Source of the DNA: Spirochaetales bacterium
GTDB lineage: Bacteria > Spirochaetota > Spirochaetia > SZUA-6 > RPPD01
Direction of reading: 5' to 3'
NCBI GenBank assembly: GCA_016930675.1
Contig: JAFGGG010000004.1
Span: 224,100-288,099, forward strand
DNA: 64,000 bases
This document shows positions 37,345 to 44,898 of this stretch, one piece after another. Made by a program: the position numbers and the translations under genes. Position 1 is the stretch's first letter. Every line of letters begins with the position of its first letter. The notes beneath the pieces are model-generated. The model did no database searches and was not told the origin of the DNA. It saw only the letters and a list, made by a program, of their open reading frames with translations.

Positions 37345-37941
37345 TTAATCTTTAAAAAACGGATAATCATTTTCCTTTAGCAGGGTATAGAATGTTTCTA
37401 GAGGCAGTCCCACAACATTACTGTAAGAACCTTTAATCCATTCGATAAAAAAACTGCCTTGTTCCTGTATTCTATATGCTCCCGCTGCTCCGGACCATTC
37501 ACCTGAATCCAGGTAGAAATGTATTTCGTCATCATTCATTTTGCGAAACTTTACTTCCGAGGTGGCCAGGGTAGTGACAATAGGTTTATCCTTCTCCGGA
37601 AGCAGCGCCATCCCCGTATATACTCGATGTATTCTTCCGGAAAGCAGACGCAGGCATTCTTCAGCATCCTCTATACTGTCCGGTTTGCCGATACATTTTC
37701 CCGCAACCTCAATCATGGTATCGGCTCCTACAATCCAGCGCGGGGATTCCTGTTTGAATATATTCACGACAGCTTCCACTTTTTTTTTTGCTATCTCTTC
37801 CACAATCTCCTTCGGAGTTGTCTGGGTATAAACATCTTCGTTTATATTAGGGTGAATTACTTTAAAGGGAATTTTGGCTTTTTGCAGCAGTTCTCTTCTG
37901 CGCGGAGATCCGGATGCTAATATGATTGTTACCATAGTCAT
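37345..37941 (-). CDS. maf: Maf family nucleotide pyrophosphatase
   Basis: Maf proteins hydrolyse non-canonical or modified nucleoside triphosphates (dTTP/UTP or m7GTP type). ILASGSPRRRELLQKA is the Maf signature. IVGADTMIEVAGKCIGKP and SGRIHRVYTGMALL follow, and GAYRIQEQGSFFIEWIKGSYSNVVGLPL is the conserved C-terminal block. ATG 37941 follows the TAA of the DUF4321 gene without a gap; a second ATG two codons later is possible. AAGGTGAT upstream suits the first. Confidence 0.93.
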   Translation of the reverse strand: MTMVTIILASGSPRRRELLQKAKIPFKVIHPNINEDVYTQTTPKEIVEEIAKKKVEAVVNIFKQESPRWIVGADTMIEVAGKCIGKPDSIEDAEECLRLLSGRIHRVYTGMALLPEKDKPIVTTLATSEVKFRKMNDDEIHFYLDSGEWSGAAGAYRIQEQGSFFIEWIKGSYSNVVGLPLETFYTLLKENDYPFFKD

Positions 37942-38181
37942 TTATATCACCTTAAACAGTATAACTCCACTTATGGAGCCCAGCAACGTCCCGAGATTGA
38001 CACGGAAAAATAATGATATGACATAGAGATCGAATCCTATCGGATTCTCAAGTGTCAATGAAAAATTACTTCCCCAAGCTGAAATAAGTCTTTCAACTAT
38101 CTCCCACCCTATACTACCGATGATCATACCTAACATTATAAAGCTCAACAGGATGGGAAAATTTTTTTTGTTTAAATCCAT
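37942..38181 (-). CDS. DUF4321 small membrane protein
   Basis: The 79-residue product has two hydrophobic helices (about 9-27 and 52-78) and the segment GSNFSLTLENPIGFDLYVISLFFRVNLG, which fits the DUF4321 family (PF14209), whose role is unknown and which is often encoded beside maf. It precedes maf without a gap. No Shine-Dalgarno is visible; instead a 16-bp perfect inverted repeat lies 7 bases upstream of the ATG and may control translation. Confidence 0.82.
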   Translation of the reverse strand: MDLNKKNFPILLSFIMLGMIIGSIGWEIVERLISAWGSNFSLTLENPIGFDLYVISLFFRVNLGTLLGSISGVILFKVI

Positions 38182-38188
38182 ATATACT

Positions 38189-38252
38189 CTATGGCATAAT
38201 TCTTATTCTGCCGCAAGAATTATGCCATAGATGGATTGCGGTTTACCGCAAT
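38189..38252 (-). promoter_or_regulatory. Two hairpins in the leader of the DUF4321-maf pair
   Basis: CTATGGCATAATTCTT (38189-38204) is repeated exactly inverted at 38215-38230 around a 10-base loop. Next to it, GATTGCGG and CCGCAATC (38233-38252) form an 8-bp stem with a TTTA loop. On the minus strand both lie in the leader, ending 7 bases before the DUF4321 ATG where a ribosome-binding site should be. On the plus strand the second hairpin is followed by GGATTTTT and could be a terminator, although no plus-strand gene precedes it. Confidence 0.6.
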
Positions 38253-38336
38253 CGGATTTTTCAAAGAATTATAGTCATAGTTTGTATTGTGTCAAGTGGA
38301 AATATACATTTACCTCGCCATTATTGACCTGAAATC

Positions 38337-38365
38337 TTGACATACGGACACTGAATTACTATTCT
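38337..38365 (+). promoter_or_regulatory. Promoter of tRNA-Arg(CCG)
   Basis: TTGACA (38337-38342), 17 bases, TATTCT (38360-38365). Expected transcription start near 38372, just before the tRNA 5' end at 38375. Confidence 0.65.
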
Positions 38366-38374
38366 GTATGTTTA

Positions 38375-38448
38375 GGGCAATTAGCTCAGTAGGATAGAGC
38401 GTTGGCCTCCGGAGCCAAAGGCCGCAGGTTCGAATCCTGTATTGCCCA
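38375..38448 (+). tRNA. tRNA-Arg (anticodon CCG)
   Basis: A complete cloverleaf can be drawn. The acceptor stem is GGGCAAT with ATTGCCC, the D-arm AGCTC..GAGC, the anticodon stem TTGGC/GCCAA with loop CTCCGGA, and the T-arm GCAGG-TTCGAAT-CCTGT. The loop places CCG at positions 34-36, which reads CGG (Arg). The discriminator base is A. CCA is not encoded (ATTCA follows), so it must be added by CCA transferase. It is a single gene with its own promoter. Confidence 0.96.
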
Positions 38449-38559
38449 TTCAAATTGATCTTTTTTAGTAATTCATATAAACTATTACCCAATATGATAA
38501 TGAAGACGTAAAGGTTTTGATGTAGAGTGATATATAATACTAGGCGATAAGGAACAACG

Positions 38560-38916
38560 ATGGGAACATTAGACACATTATTTGAAAGATTAAACAGTTA
38601 TCTGGCAAAACAGGGTTTGCAGCCTATGGCAAACAAACCGGCCGATGCCACCGCTCTTTATGAATCTGCCCTGCGCTCCGTATGGAAGCTTGACGACTTA
38701 GATAGGCGAAACGCTGTGGCCATGGAAATTACCGCTTTTCTTAAAAAATATGTGGGCGGTAAAAATATGGAAGCGCTCTATGAAAAATTATCACAGAAAC
38801 TTGATGCGGAAATGAATGTGCAAAAAGATCAGGCGGAAAAGCAGGCACAGTCGGAGCGCCTGAACGATCCCGGTTATGTGCCTTCCTTTGACGAGCTTTT
38901 TTCCGATGACAAATAG
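38560..38916 (+). CDS. Small cytosolic protein of unknown function
   Basis: Not recognised. The 118 residues are predicted mainly helical with a Gln/Lys/Glu-rich segment (about 82-103, EMNVQKDQAEKQAQ) and a conserved-looking acidic end, PSFDELFSDDK. There is no signal peptide, Cys pair or catalytic motif. AAGGAACA lies before the ATG. It ends 10 bases before the hisC start and is probably cotranscribed with hisC and the lipoprotein gene. Confidence 0.75.
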   Translation: MGTLDTLFERLNSYLAKQGLQPMANKPADATALYESALRSVWKLDDLDRRNAVAMEITAFLKKYVGGKNMEALYEKLSQKLDAEMNVQKDQAEKQAQSERLNDPGYVPSFDELFSDDK

Positions 38917-38926
38917 GGCAAAAAGG

Positions 38927-40027
38927 ATGAATATAGAAAAACTTGTAAATCCCGGTACTCAGTCGATCAAACGCTATGAACCGGGAAAATCCGTATTTGA
39001 AGCCAAGCGGGAACAAAAAAATATTGAGTTCATAAAAATGGCTTCAAACGAGAATCCGCTGGGCATGAGTCCCATGGCGTTAACGGCCATTAAAGTTCAT
39101 GCGGGGTCGGCCTCCGCCTATCCTGAAGTGAGCTGCGCGGAGCTGCGCGCGGCATTAGCAGAAAGGTTTGAGCTTTCGCCCGAGATGTTTATTGTGGGAA
39201 ACGGAGCTGACGGAATCATTTATGCTCTGGCCATGGCTTTTATTAATCAGGATGATCAGGCCATAATTCCTTTTATTACCTTCCCTTATTATGAAATCGC
39301 AGTAAAAGCATTGCGCGGTAAGGTTGTGGTAAGCAGGATGAAGGGATATGAGATTGACCTGACCGATATACTCAATAAAATTACTTCAAAAACAAAAATC
39401 ATCTGGCTAAGCAATCCCAATAATCCCACCGGCAGCATGATAAAACAGGATGAGTTTGAACGGTTTTTTAAGCAGGTGCCTGAAAATGTGCTTGTGGTGC
39501 ATGATGAGGTATATGCTGATTTTGCTCCCCGGAATGAACTGCCCCATACAATTACAATGCTCAAGCAGGGTATACCGAATCTTATTCTGCTGCGCAGTTT
39601 TTCGAAAATCTACGGGCTTGCCGGCATGCGTCTGGGCTATGGTGTGGCACAGGAGGCATTAGTAAATATCATGTATAAAGTTAGACCCCCCTTTGATGTA
39701 TCTGTGCTGGCTCAAGCAGCGGGATGCGCGGCTTTGAACGATACCGAGTTTTATAATAAAACATTAAAGCTGACTAATCAGGGAAAGGATTATCTTTATA
39801 CCGAGTTGGAACGTATGGGACTGGAGTATGTTCGATCATATACCAATTTTATCGTAATAGATACTAACATAAACTGCAGGGATGTACAGAAAAAGCTGCT
39901 GGAGCGGGGAATAATTATCCGTCCGGCGGACACATATCAACTGCCTACTTGTATACGGGTGACTGTGGGCACCGAGGAGCAAAACAAAAAATTTATAAGC
40001 GCGTTGAAAGCGGTGTTAAAATCATGA
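38927..40027 (+). CDS. hisC: Histidinol-phosphate aminotransferase
   Basis: HisC is a PLP aminotransferase (fold type I) of histidine synthesis, also able to serve aromatic amino acids. Blocks seen: MASNENPLGMSP, YPEVSCAELRAALAERF, GNGADGII, LSNPNNPTG, VHDEVYADF and RSFSKIYGLAGMRLGYG with the PLP lysine. The length is about 366. The start is uncertain: ATG 38927 follows AAAAAGG too closely for a standard site, and ATG 38906 (overlapping the previous gene) is possible. No other his gene is in the window. Its stop overlaps the lipoprotein start (ATGA). Confidence 0.92.
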   Translation: MNIEKLVNPGTQSIKRYEPGKSVFEAKREQKNIEFIKMASNENPLGMSPMALTAIKVHAGSASAYPEVSCAELRAALAERFELSPEMFIVGNGADGIIYALAMAFINQDDQAIIPFITFPYYEIAVKALRGKVVVSRMKGYEIDLTDILNKITSKTKIIWLSNPNNPTGSMIKQDEFERFFKQVPENVLVVHDEVYADFAPRNELPHTITMLKQGIPNLILLRSFSKIYGLAGMRLGYGVAQEALVNIMYKVRPPFDVSVLAQAAGCAALNDTEFYNKTLKLTNQGKDYLYTELERMGLEYVRSYTNFIVIDTNINCRDVQKKLLERGIIIRPADTYQLPTCIRVTVGTEEQNKKFISALKAVLKS

Positions 40028-40713
40028 AAAAGCGTATAATCTGGTTATTGGTTATTTTAATAGGACTGACAGCTTGCTCGGACAGCCCGCCCGAGATTAT
40101 GCAGATATCCTGGCAGGTCATGTTGTTTAATGATCGGGAAAGCGGTTTCAGTTACCAGAAACTCAGTTTGTTTGTTAACATTCAGGATGAGGACGGAATA
40201 AAGGATATCGGTGCTGTTTATCTGATTAATGATGCCGAAGAACTGTTGTGGGGTTTGGATGAAGGTACCTGGGAAATGACTACAAAAGGGAACGCCACAT
40301 GGATCGGCAGTAACGCAATTACCATGCCCGCGTCGGAGCCCTTTCCCGCAGGCAAGTACAGGGTATACCTGGAAGATTTAAGCGGTCAAAGTGATGAAAC
40401 AGCTATTTATCTCAGTAAGGATAATGTCAATACGGAACAGATTACCTTCCCGGATGCTTATGTGAACGGTGATAGGATCTTTATAAAAGGTACATATAAG
40501 AATTACGAACTCTGGGTCTATGATGAGAACAAGCGTTTCATTGTGGCTTTTCCTGTTGACGAGAACGGACTAAAAACCGAAGTCATCACCACGAGAGACT
40601 CGGCACTGAATAATAGTTTTATCTACTATGTCTATTGTGTGCATAAAAATAACGTCTTCGGCATTTTAAACGGGCCTTATTATTTTTCCAATCCGCTTCA
40701 AGTTTCTGAGTAA
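40024..40713 (+). CDS. Lipoprotein of unknown function
   Basis: Not recognised. The N-terminus MKKRIIWLLVILIGLTACSD is a classic lipoprotein signal (lipobox LTAC, Cys 18). The mature part is beta-rich with two probable sandwich-like domains: about 30-135, including LFVNIQDEDGIKDIGAVYLI, then 145-229 ending ILNGPYYFSNPLQVSE. ATG 40024 overlaps the hisC stop, so it is coupled to hisC although it has no obvious amino-acid role. A 10-bp perfect hairpin follows 9 bases after its stop. Confidence 0.85.
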   Translation: MKKRIIWLLVILIGLTACSDSPPEIMQISWQVMLFNDRESGFSYQKLSLFVNIQDEDGIKDIGAVYLINDAEELLWGLDEGTWEMTTKGNATWIGSNAITMPASEPFPAGKYRVYLEDLSGQSDETAIYLSKDNVNTEQITFPDAYVNGDRIFIKGTYKNYELWVYDENKRFIVAFPVDENGLKTEVITTRDSALNNSFIYYVYCVHKNNVFGILNGPYYFSNPLQVSE

Positions 40714-40721
40714 TGAGCCTT

Positions 40722-40744
40722 GTGCAAAAATCAAATTTTTGCAC
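40722..40744 (+). terminator. Hairpin after the lipoprotein gene
   Basis: GTGCAAAAAT and ATTTTTGCAC form a 10-bp perfect stem with loop CAA, 9 bases after the stop codon. The T-run is inside the second arm and not after it, so termination efficiency is unclear. Confidence 0.45.
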
Positions 40745-40801
40745 GAAGTTCCTAAAATGGAAATTGCTAACTTATTATGGTATAAAGAATAAATATTTTA
40801 C

Positions 40802-40925
40802 TTCCGAAAAAGCCACCACCTATGGTTGTGGTTGAAAAGATGCTGACTAAGCGGTGGCTTTTTCTCCCACCTTGCACCCCTATGGGGTGCTCCCTCACAT
40901 ACCACCAGCTTTGCTGGTGGTATGT
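40802..40925. repeat. Three-hairpin intergenic element, copy B
   Basis: Same order and flank (TTCCGAAAAA) as the copy at 7695. Hairpin 1: GAAAAAGCCACC (40806-40817) pairs perfectly with GGTGGCTTTTTC (40853-40864), but the loop is 35 bases, against 5 in copy A, and contains what looks like an older copy of the 3' arm (GGTTGTGG) plus inserted sequence. Hairpin 2: GCACCCC-TAT-GGGGTGC (40874-40890). Hairpin 3: 13-bp stem ACATACCACCAGC with TTT loop (40897-40925). Hairpin 3 differs from copy A on both arms, so pairing is conserved while sequence is not. It lies between two convergent genes. Confidence 0.8.
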
Positions 40926-40976
40926 TGATTAATTTAATATATTTTGAGTTTTACAATTTCCTCTAATAATTTGAAT

Positions 40977-42107
40977 TTAATTGCCCAGCCGGAAAATATA
41001 CCAGCCGGAGGGGTCTGCCATACTTTGAGCGATCATGCCCAAAGCCACCTGTGTGGTGAGTTCAGCAAAAACATATTGTTTACCGTTAAACTTCAGTTTG
41101 GCTCCGGATGCTTCAAGCGCAATACCTACGGCGGAATGTTTGTAGCGATCCGATACCAACAGTACCGCGTCAATCTTCATATGATGAAGCAGAATGAGAA
41201 AAAGGACGGCCCGTGTGTCACAGTCACCGGAATGAGTTAGAACAGCCTGTAACGGCGGCGTGATATCGGTAATACCCTGATTTTGACCGTAGATAAACCT
41301 TTGGATCCATTCCAACAGTACGGATACCAGTTCTGTCCGGTTATCCGTAGCGGCCTGCAGATAGTCTTGCAGTTTTTGCGAAAGCTCAGTAAAACGGGCA
41401 AAGTTGTCTCGGTATATAATCCTATAGAATCTGGACCATGCTTCGGTATTGACCTCATGGTAGGCAGTGAGGATGCGCGCCTCACGGCTGATTACCACTT
41501 CGGTTGCCTCTATTTCATTTTTGTCATAACTAAAAGAAATGAACTTTTCCTTGAAGGGGATGGTAGCGGTCGTACGGCTGACACCCGGGAACTGATAATA
41601 AAACTGGCTGATAGGTCCGGGCAGCAGTTTGTTTTTTTTGTCGGGAGAAAAAGAATCCAGACAGGAAAGCAAAAAATCATGCATGCGGGAATACTCTTTT
41701 ACTTGCGTAAAACACATGAGCACATAGTCATTAGTATCCCCGTTAATAAAGACAAAATAGCCGCGTACGTGATAGCTTTGAGTGGAGAAAGAGAGATCCG
41801 CAAAATAGGACTCCGAAGCGGAATAAATAAACGGAGCGCCTTCCCCTTCGGCATTGAGATGTACTTTAATGAATGAGAGCATTTCATAAGCGTTTTCAAA
41901 ATATGGCGCGGGAAAACAGAATAGTTGGAATATGGTTGTATGACCGGGATCTACAAACGACATGGCGGCAGTGTCCCGAGTATCAAGCTCCTGCCATTCT
42001 GCGGGGAGGTCAAGATAATATCCCTTGTCCTTTACATACAGTTCTTTGGCATGAGTGGATAAACAGAACAGAAAAAATAGACTGCAGCAGATTGCCGTTA
42101 TTTTCAT
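40977..42107 (-). CDS. Exported transglutaminase-like protein
   Basis: A signal peptide (about 1-20, ending THA) precedes a beta-rich domain (about 22-160) and a helical/transglutaminase-like region (about 240-376). The segment LTHSGDCDTRAVLFLILLHHM carries a Cys as in the catalytic Cys of transglutaminase-like or papain-fold proteins. KHSAVGI supplies a His and ADPSGW may supply the third residue. The substrate is unknown; it is probably periplasmic. It lies 53 bases after purC on the same strand, so it may be the end of the clpP-purC operon. Confidence 0.75.
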   Translation of the reverse strand: MKITAICCSLFFLFCLSTHAKELYVKDKGYYLDLPAEWQELDTRDTAAMSFVDPGHTTIFQLFCFPAPYFENAYEMLSFIKVHLNAEGEGAPFIYSASESYFADLSFSTQSYHVRGYFVFINGDTNDYVLMCFTQVKEYSRMHDFLLSCLDSFSPDKKNKLLPGPISQFYYQFPGVSRTTATIPFKEKFISFSYDKNEIEATEVVISREARILTAYHEVNTEAWSRFYRIIYRDNFARFTELSQKLQDYLQAATDNRTELVSVLLEWIQRFIYGQNQGITDITPPLQAVLTHSGDCDTRAVLFLILLHHMKIDAVLLVSDRYKHSAVGIALEASGAKLKFNGKQYVFAELTTQVALGMIAQSMADPSGWYIFRLGN

Positions 42108-42160
42108 TGTCGCTCTTTATAAGTTTCGAGTGCTTTGTGCCTTTTCTAAAGACTAAAAGA

Positions 42161-43126
42161 TTACAGGTAACCGAGATTGCTGAGTTTTTGGGAGATTATG
42201 TCAATCTCTTGTTTTTCATCATTCTCGGTGGGGATAAAGGTCCTGCCCGTAATAGTTTCGAAGGCGGTGATATAAAGCCATGCAACATGAATTCTGATTT
42301 CATCGGGTATGTGCGGCGGTTCGCCGTCGCCCATATAGTTATGCTCCATAAGCCATTGCCGTAAGTATTCCTTATCCAATTTACGCTGTTTTTCTCCTTT
42401 GTTGAACAGCTGCTCATACGTATTGCTGTACCAGTATCTGCTGGAATCGGGAGTATGAATTTCATCTATAAGAATGAGTTCACCGTTATTCATCCCGAAC
42501 TCATATTTGGTGTCAACCAGAATAAGCCCATGCGCTCCAGCAAGTTCGGTTCCCTTTTTAAAAAGAGCCAATGCCTTTTCTTCAACCTGTTCCCATACAG
42601 ATCTTTCCACAATTCCGGAGCTTATAATCTCTGCCGGGGAAATGGGGAGATCGTGTGTGCCGCGCTCGGCTTTTGTTGAAGGTGTAAGCAGCGGAGTTTC
42701 AAAGCGCTGATTAAACTTCATACCGGAAGGCAGTCTGATTCCGGAAATGGAATTGCCCTTCTGGTAATCACGCCAGGCCGAGCCGGTGAGATAGCCGCGT
42801 ACGACCACTTCAACGGGAAGCGGTGTGCTTTTTTTAACCAGTACTGCGCGCGGTGAAAGCTCCTCCAGGATATGATTTTTTAAAATATCCGCTGTCTGGT
42901 TAAACCAGTAGAGGGAAATCTGGTTGAGTACCTGGCCTTTGCAGGGAATTGTGCCGAGCACTTTATCAAAAGCGGAGATGCGGTCCGTAGTGCAGATAAG
43001 CATGGTGCTGCCAAAATCGAGAATATCACGCACCTTGCCTTTATATGCGGCAGCAGCGGAAATGTCTTTTATATTGATCTGCTCAAGTGTGCTATCTAAA
43101 AAACGGGAAAGATCTCCCTTTTCCAT
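42161..43126 (-). CDS. purC: Phosphoribosylaminoimidazole-succinocarboxamide synthase
   Basis: PurC (SAICAR synthetase) joins CAIR and aspartate in purine synthesis. GKVRDILDFGSTMLICTTDRISAFD is the ATP-binding start, VVRGYLTGSAWRDY and LILVDTKYEFG are further signatures, and LIDEIHTPDSSRYW is the C-terminal one. The length of 321 suits the long form with an insertion after the core. Its first base is the last base of the clpP stop codon, so the two are coupled. No other pur gene is present. Confidence 0.96.
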   Translation of the reverse strand: MEKGDLSRFLDSTLEQINIKDISAAAAYKGKVRDILDFGSTMLICTTDRISAFDKVLGTIPCKGQVLNQISLYWFNQTADILKNHILEELSPRAVLVKKSTPLPVEVVVRGYLTGSAWRDYQKGNSISGIRLPSGMKFNQRFETPLLTPSTKAERGTHDLPISPAEIISSGIVERSVWEQVEEKALALFKKGTELAGAHGLILVDTKYEFGMNNGELILIDEIHTPDSSRYWYSNTYEQLFNKGEKQRKLDKEYLRQWLMEHNYMGDGEPPHIPDEIRIHVAWLYITAFETITGRTFIPTENDEKQEIDIISQKLSNLGYL

Positions 43127-43728
43127 TATTTCAACTCACTCCGCTTGGTAATTATTTTGGAAATAAGACCGTAATCCATGGCATCTTTGGCATTCATCCA
43201 AAAATCACGATCCGTGTCTTTTTCCACTTTTTTTAAAGGAGTACCGGTTTCTTCTGCGATAAGGTGGTTGATCTTATCTTTCAGTTTTTCCAGCTCTCTG
43301 GCATGAATTTCGATTTCAGTGGCTACACCCCGAATTCCGCTGAGCGGCTGGTGAATCAGGTAATGCGAGTTGGGCAGTGCCACTCGCTGCTCTTGCGGTG
43401 CCGCCAGAAGAATGATCGCAGCAGCGCTGGCCACCAACCCCATGCCGATAGTAAACACTTTAGGTTTGATAAAGCGAATCATGTCGAATATTGCGAATCC
43501 GGCATCCGCATCGCCGCCGGGGGAGTCGATAAATATCTTTACCGGATCGTTGCTTTCGTCCTCCAATAAAAGCAGCTGACGGATAATGCGTTCAGCCAAA
43601 GCCTTATTGATTTCTCCAGACAACAGGATTGTTCTGGTCTTTAATAACTGCTGCATCAAGAGGGCTTCATGACCGCTTTCGCTTTCTTCGTTTTCAGTGT
43701 CTGTAAGATAAAAATTCTCTTGTTTCAT
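43126..43728 (-). CDS. clpP: ATP-dependent Clp protease proteolytic subunit ClpP
   Basis: ClpP is the serine peptidase chamber used with ClpX/ClpA-type unfoldases. The 200-residue protein has FIDSPGGDADAGFAIFD and the nucleophile Ser 101 in GMGLVASAAAIILLAA. His 126 is in YLIHQPLSG and a C-terminal Asp in DTDRDFWMNAKDAMDYGLIS. The residue after the Ser is Ala where many ClpP have Met (ASMG), and the oxyanion region is a little different, so it may be a ClpP2-type paralogue. A terminator-containing leader lies 40 bases before the ATG. Confidence 0.93.
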   Translation of the reverse strand: MKQENFYLTDTENEESESGHEALLMQQLLKTRTILLSGEINKALAERIIRQLLLLEDESNDPVKIFIDSPGGDADAGFAIFDMIRFIKPKVFTIGMGLVASAAAIILLAAPQEQRVALPNSHYLIHQPLSGIRGVATEIEIHARELEKLKDKINHLIAEETGTPLKKVEKDTDRDFWMNAKDAMDYGLISKIITKRSELK

Positions 43729-43767
43729 AGATTAATAATATATACTTAGTTGATTAGTCTGGCAACT

Positions 43768-43864
43768 AAAAAAAGGCTAGGGAATAAAACCCCTAGCCTC
43801 TCGCTGCTTCTGTCCTCCACTTGGTACTAGAGGTTAAGGGGCAGAAGAACTCCCATGAAATACT
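43768..43864 (-). promoter_or_regulatory. Structured leader with terminator upstream of clpP (attenuator or small RNA)
   Basis: Minus strand. A promoter (-35 TTGACA 43900-43895, -10 TAAGAT 43876-43871) would start a transcript near 43864. The transcript could fold a hairpin closed by CTTCTG (43847-43842) and CAGAAG (43812-43807), with inner CCTC/GAGG. It ends in a strong intrinsic terminator: AGGCTAGGG arms (43799-43774) followed by seven T. CCTCTAG (43833-43827) could instead pair with CTAGGGG (43796-43790) of the terminator arm, an antiterminator arrangement. No second promoter is obvious in the 39 bases left before clpP, so clpP would depend on read-through. Confidence 0.6.
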
Positions 43865-43870
43865 GTATAT

Positions 43871-43900
43871 ATCTTAATGGTTAGAATTCATGTCTGTCAA
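43871..43900 (-). promoter_or_regulatory. Promoter of the clpP leader
   Basis: Minus strand: perfect TTGACA at 43900-43895, 18-base spacer, TAAGAT at 43876-43871. Confidence 0.6.
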
Positions 43901-43962
43901 GAAAGAAACCAAAGAATTTAAAAAAATATTTTGGTCGTCCTCCACAAAATTAAAATTTTAAG

Positions 43963-43991
43963 TTGCGATTGCTCTGCTTTCTTGTTAAGAT
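43963..43991 (+). promoter_or_regulatory. Promoter of the MTA phosphorylase gene
   Basis: TTGCGA (43963-43968), 17 bases, TAAGAT (43986-43991); the ATG at 44033 has AAAAGGAGAT in front of it. The -10 matches that of the divergent clpP leader promoter. Confidence 0.55.
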
Positions 43992-44032
43992 GTGGCCAGG
44001 ATGAGAACCATAAAAAATAAAAGGAGATACCT

Positions 44033-44896
44033 ATGAAGGCTCAGTGTGCAATTATCGGAGGCAGCGGTTTGGAAGAATTCGAAAGCGGGAAACTTGTTGA
44101 AAAAGTAGATATTCCCACACCGTTTGGAATGCCTTCGGATATAATAACCTTGGTTGATATTGATGGCGTGGTTACGGCTTTTTTGCCTCGTCACGGTAAG
44201 GGACACCGCATTCTTCCTCAAGAGGTTCCTTCTCAGGCCAACATATGGGCTTTAAAAAGTCTGGGCGTCGAGACCATCCTCTCTGTGAGCGCGGTCGGAT
44301 CCCTGCATGAGGATTATAAGCCGGGTGATTTCGTAGTCTGCGACAGTATTATTGACAGAACACACGGGAGAGCAAAGAGTTTTTTCGGCAATGGTGTTGT
44401 CGGGCATGTAGGCTTCGCCAATGCTTTCTGTCCGGAGGTGAATAAAGCATTGCTTGAAGTGCTGAAAGGCCAGAAAGAACCTTTTCACGACCGCGGGACC
44501 ATACTCTGCATGCAGGGGCCGGCTTTCTCAACTCAAGCCGAAAGTTTTCTTTATAAAGAGTGGGGGGCGCATATCATCGGGATGACAGTGCTTCCTGAAG
44601 CTCAGCTGGCGCGAGAGGCTGAAATCTGTTACGCCAATATCGGTATCGTGACGGATTACGACTGCTGGAAGGAGCAGGAAGATGATGTTACCGTGGAGAT
44701 GGTAATAAAAATGATGCAGCAAAAGATAGCCGCCATCAAATCTATGATTCCGGCATTTACCAAAGGTATGAACAAACTGGGGAACTGTGCCTGCAGGCAT
44801 GCGGCCGAAAGCGCGCTTATGACCGATCCCTCATTAATTCCCTACGAGCTGAAGAGAAAACTGCATCTGCTTTATGCAAAGTACTGGCGCGCGTGA
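44033..44896 (+). CDS. mtnP: S-methyl-5'-thioadenosine phosphorylase (MTAP/PNP family)
   Basis: The enzyme cleaves methylthioadenosine with phosphate to adenine and methylthioribose 1-phosphate. CAIIGGSGLEEFE, FLPRHGKGHRILPQEVPSQANIWALKSLGV and GMTVLPEAQLAREAEICYANIGIVTDYDCW are MTAP blocks. The paired Asp in TDYDCW favours 6-aminopurine (MTA) over 6-oxopurine substrates. The 287-residue length is normal. It stands alone between clpP (divergent) and apbE (convergent); no other methionine-salvage gene is present. Confidence 0.92.
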   Translation: MKAQCAIIGGSGLEEFESGKLVEKVDIPTPFGMPSDIITLVDIDGVVTAFLPRHGKGHRILPQEVPSQANIWALKSLGVETILSVSAVGSLHEDYKPGDFVVCDSIIDRTHGRAKSFFGNGVVGHVGFANAFCPEVNKALLEVLKGQKEPFHDRGTILCMQGPAFSTQAESFLYKEWGAHIIGMTVLPEAQLAREAEICYANIGIVTDYDCWKEQEDDVTVEMVIKMMQQKIAAIKSMIPAFTKGMNKLGNCACRHAAESALMTDPSLIPYELKRKLHLLYAKYWRA

Positions 44897-44898
44897 GA

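Noticed and set aside
43768..43864. SRP RNA (4.5S) or tmRNA in the clpP leader region
   Set aside because: AGCAGC is present, but the conserved SRP loop with its GGAA-type tetraloop is not, and there is no CCA end or tag frame.
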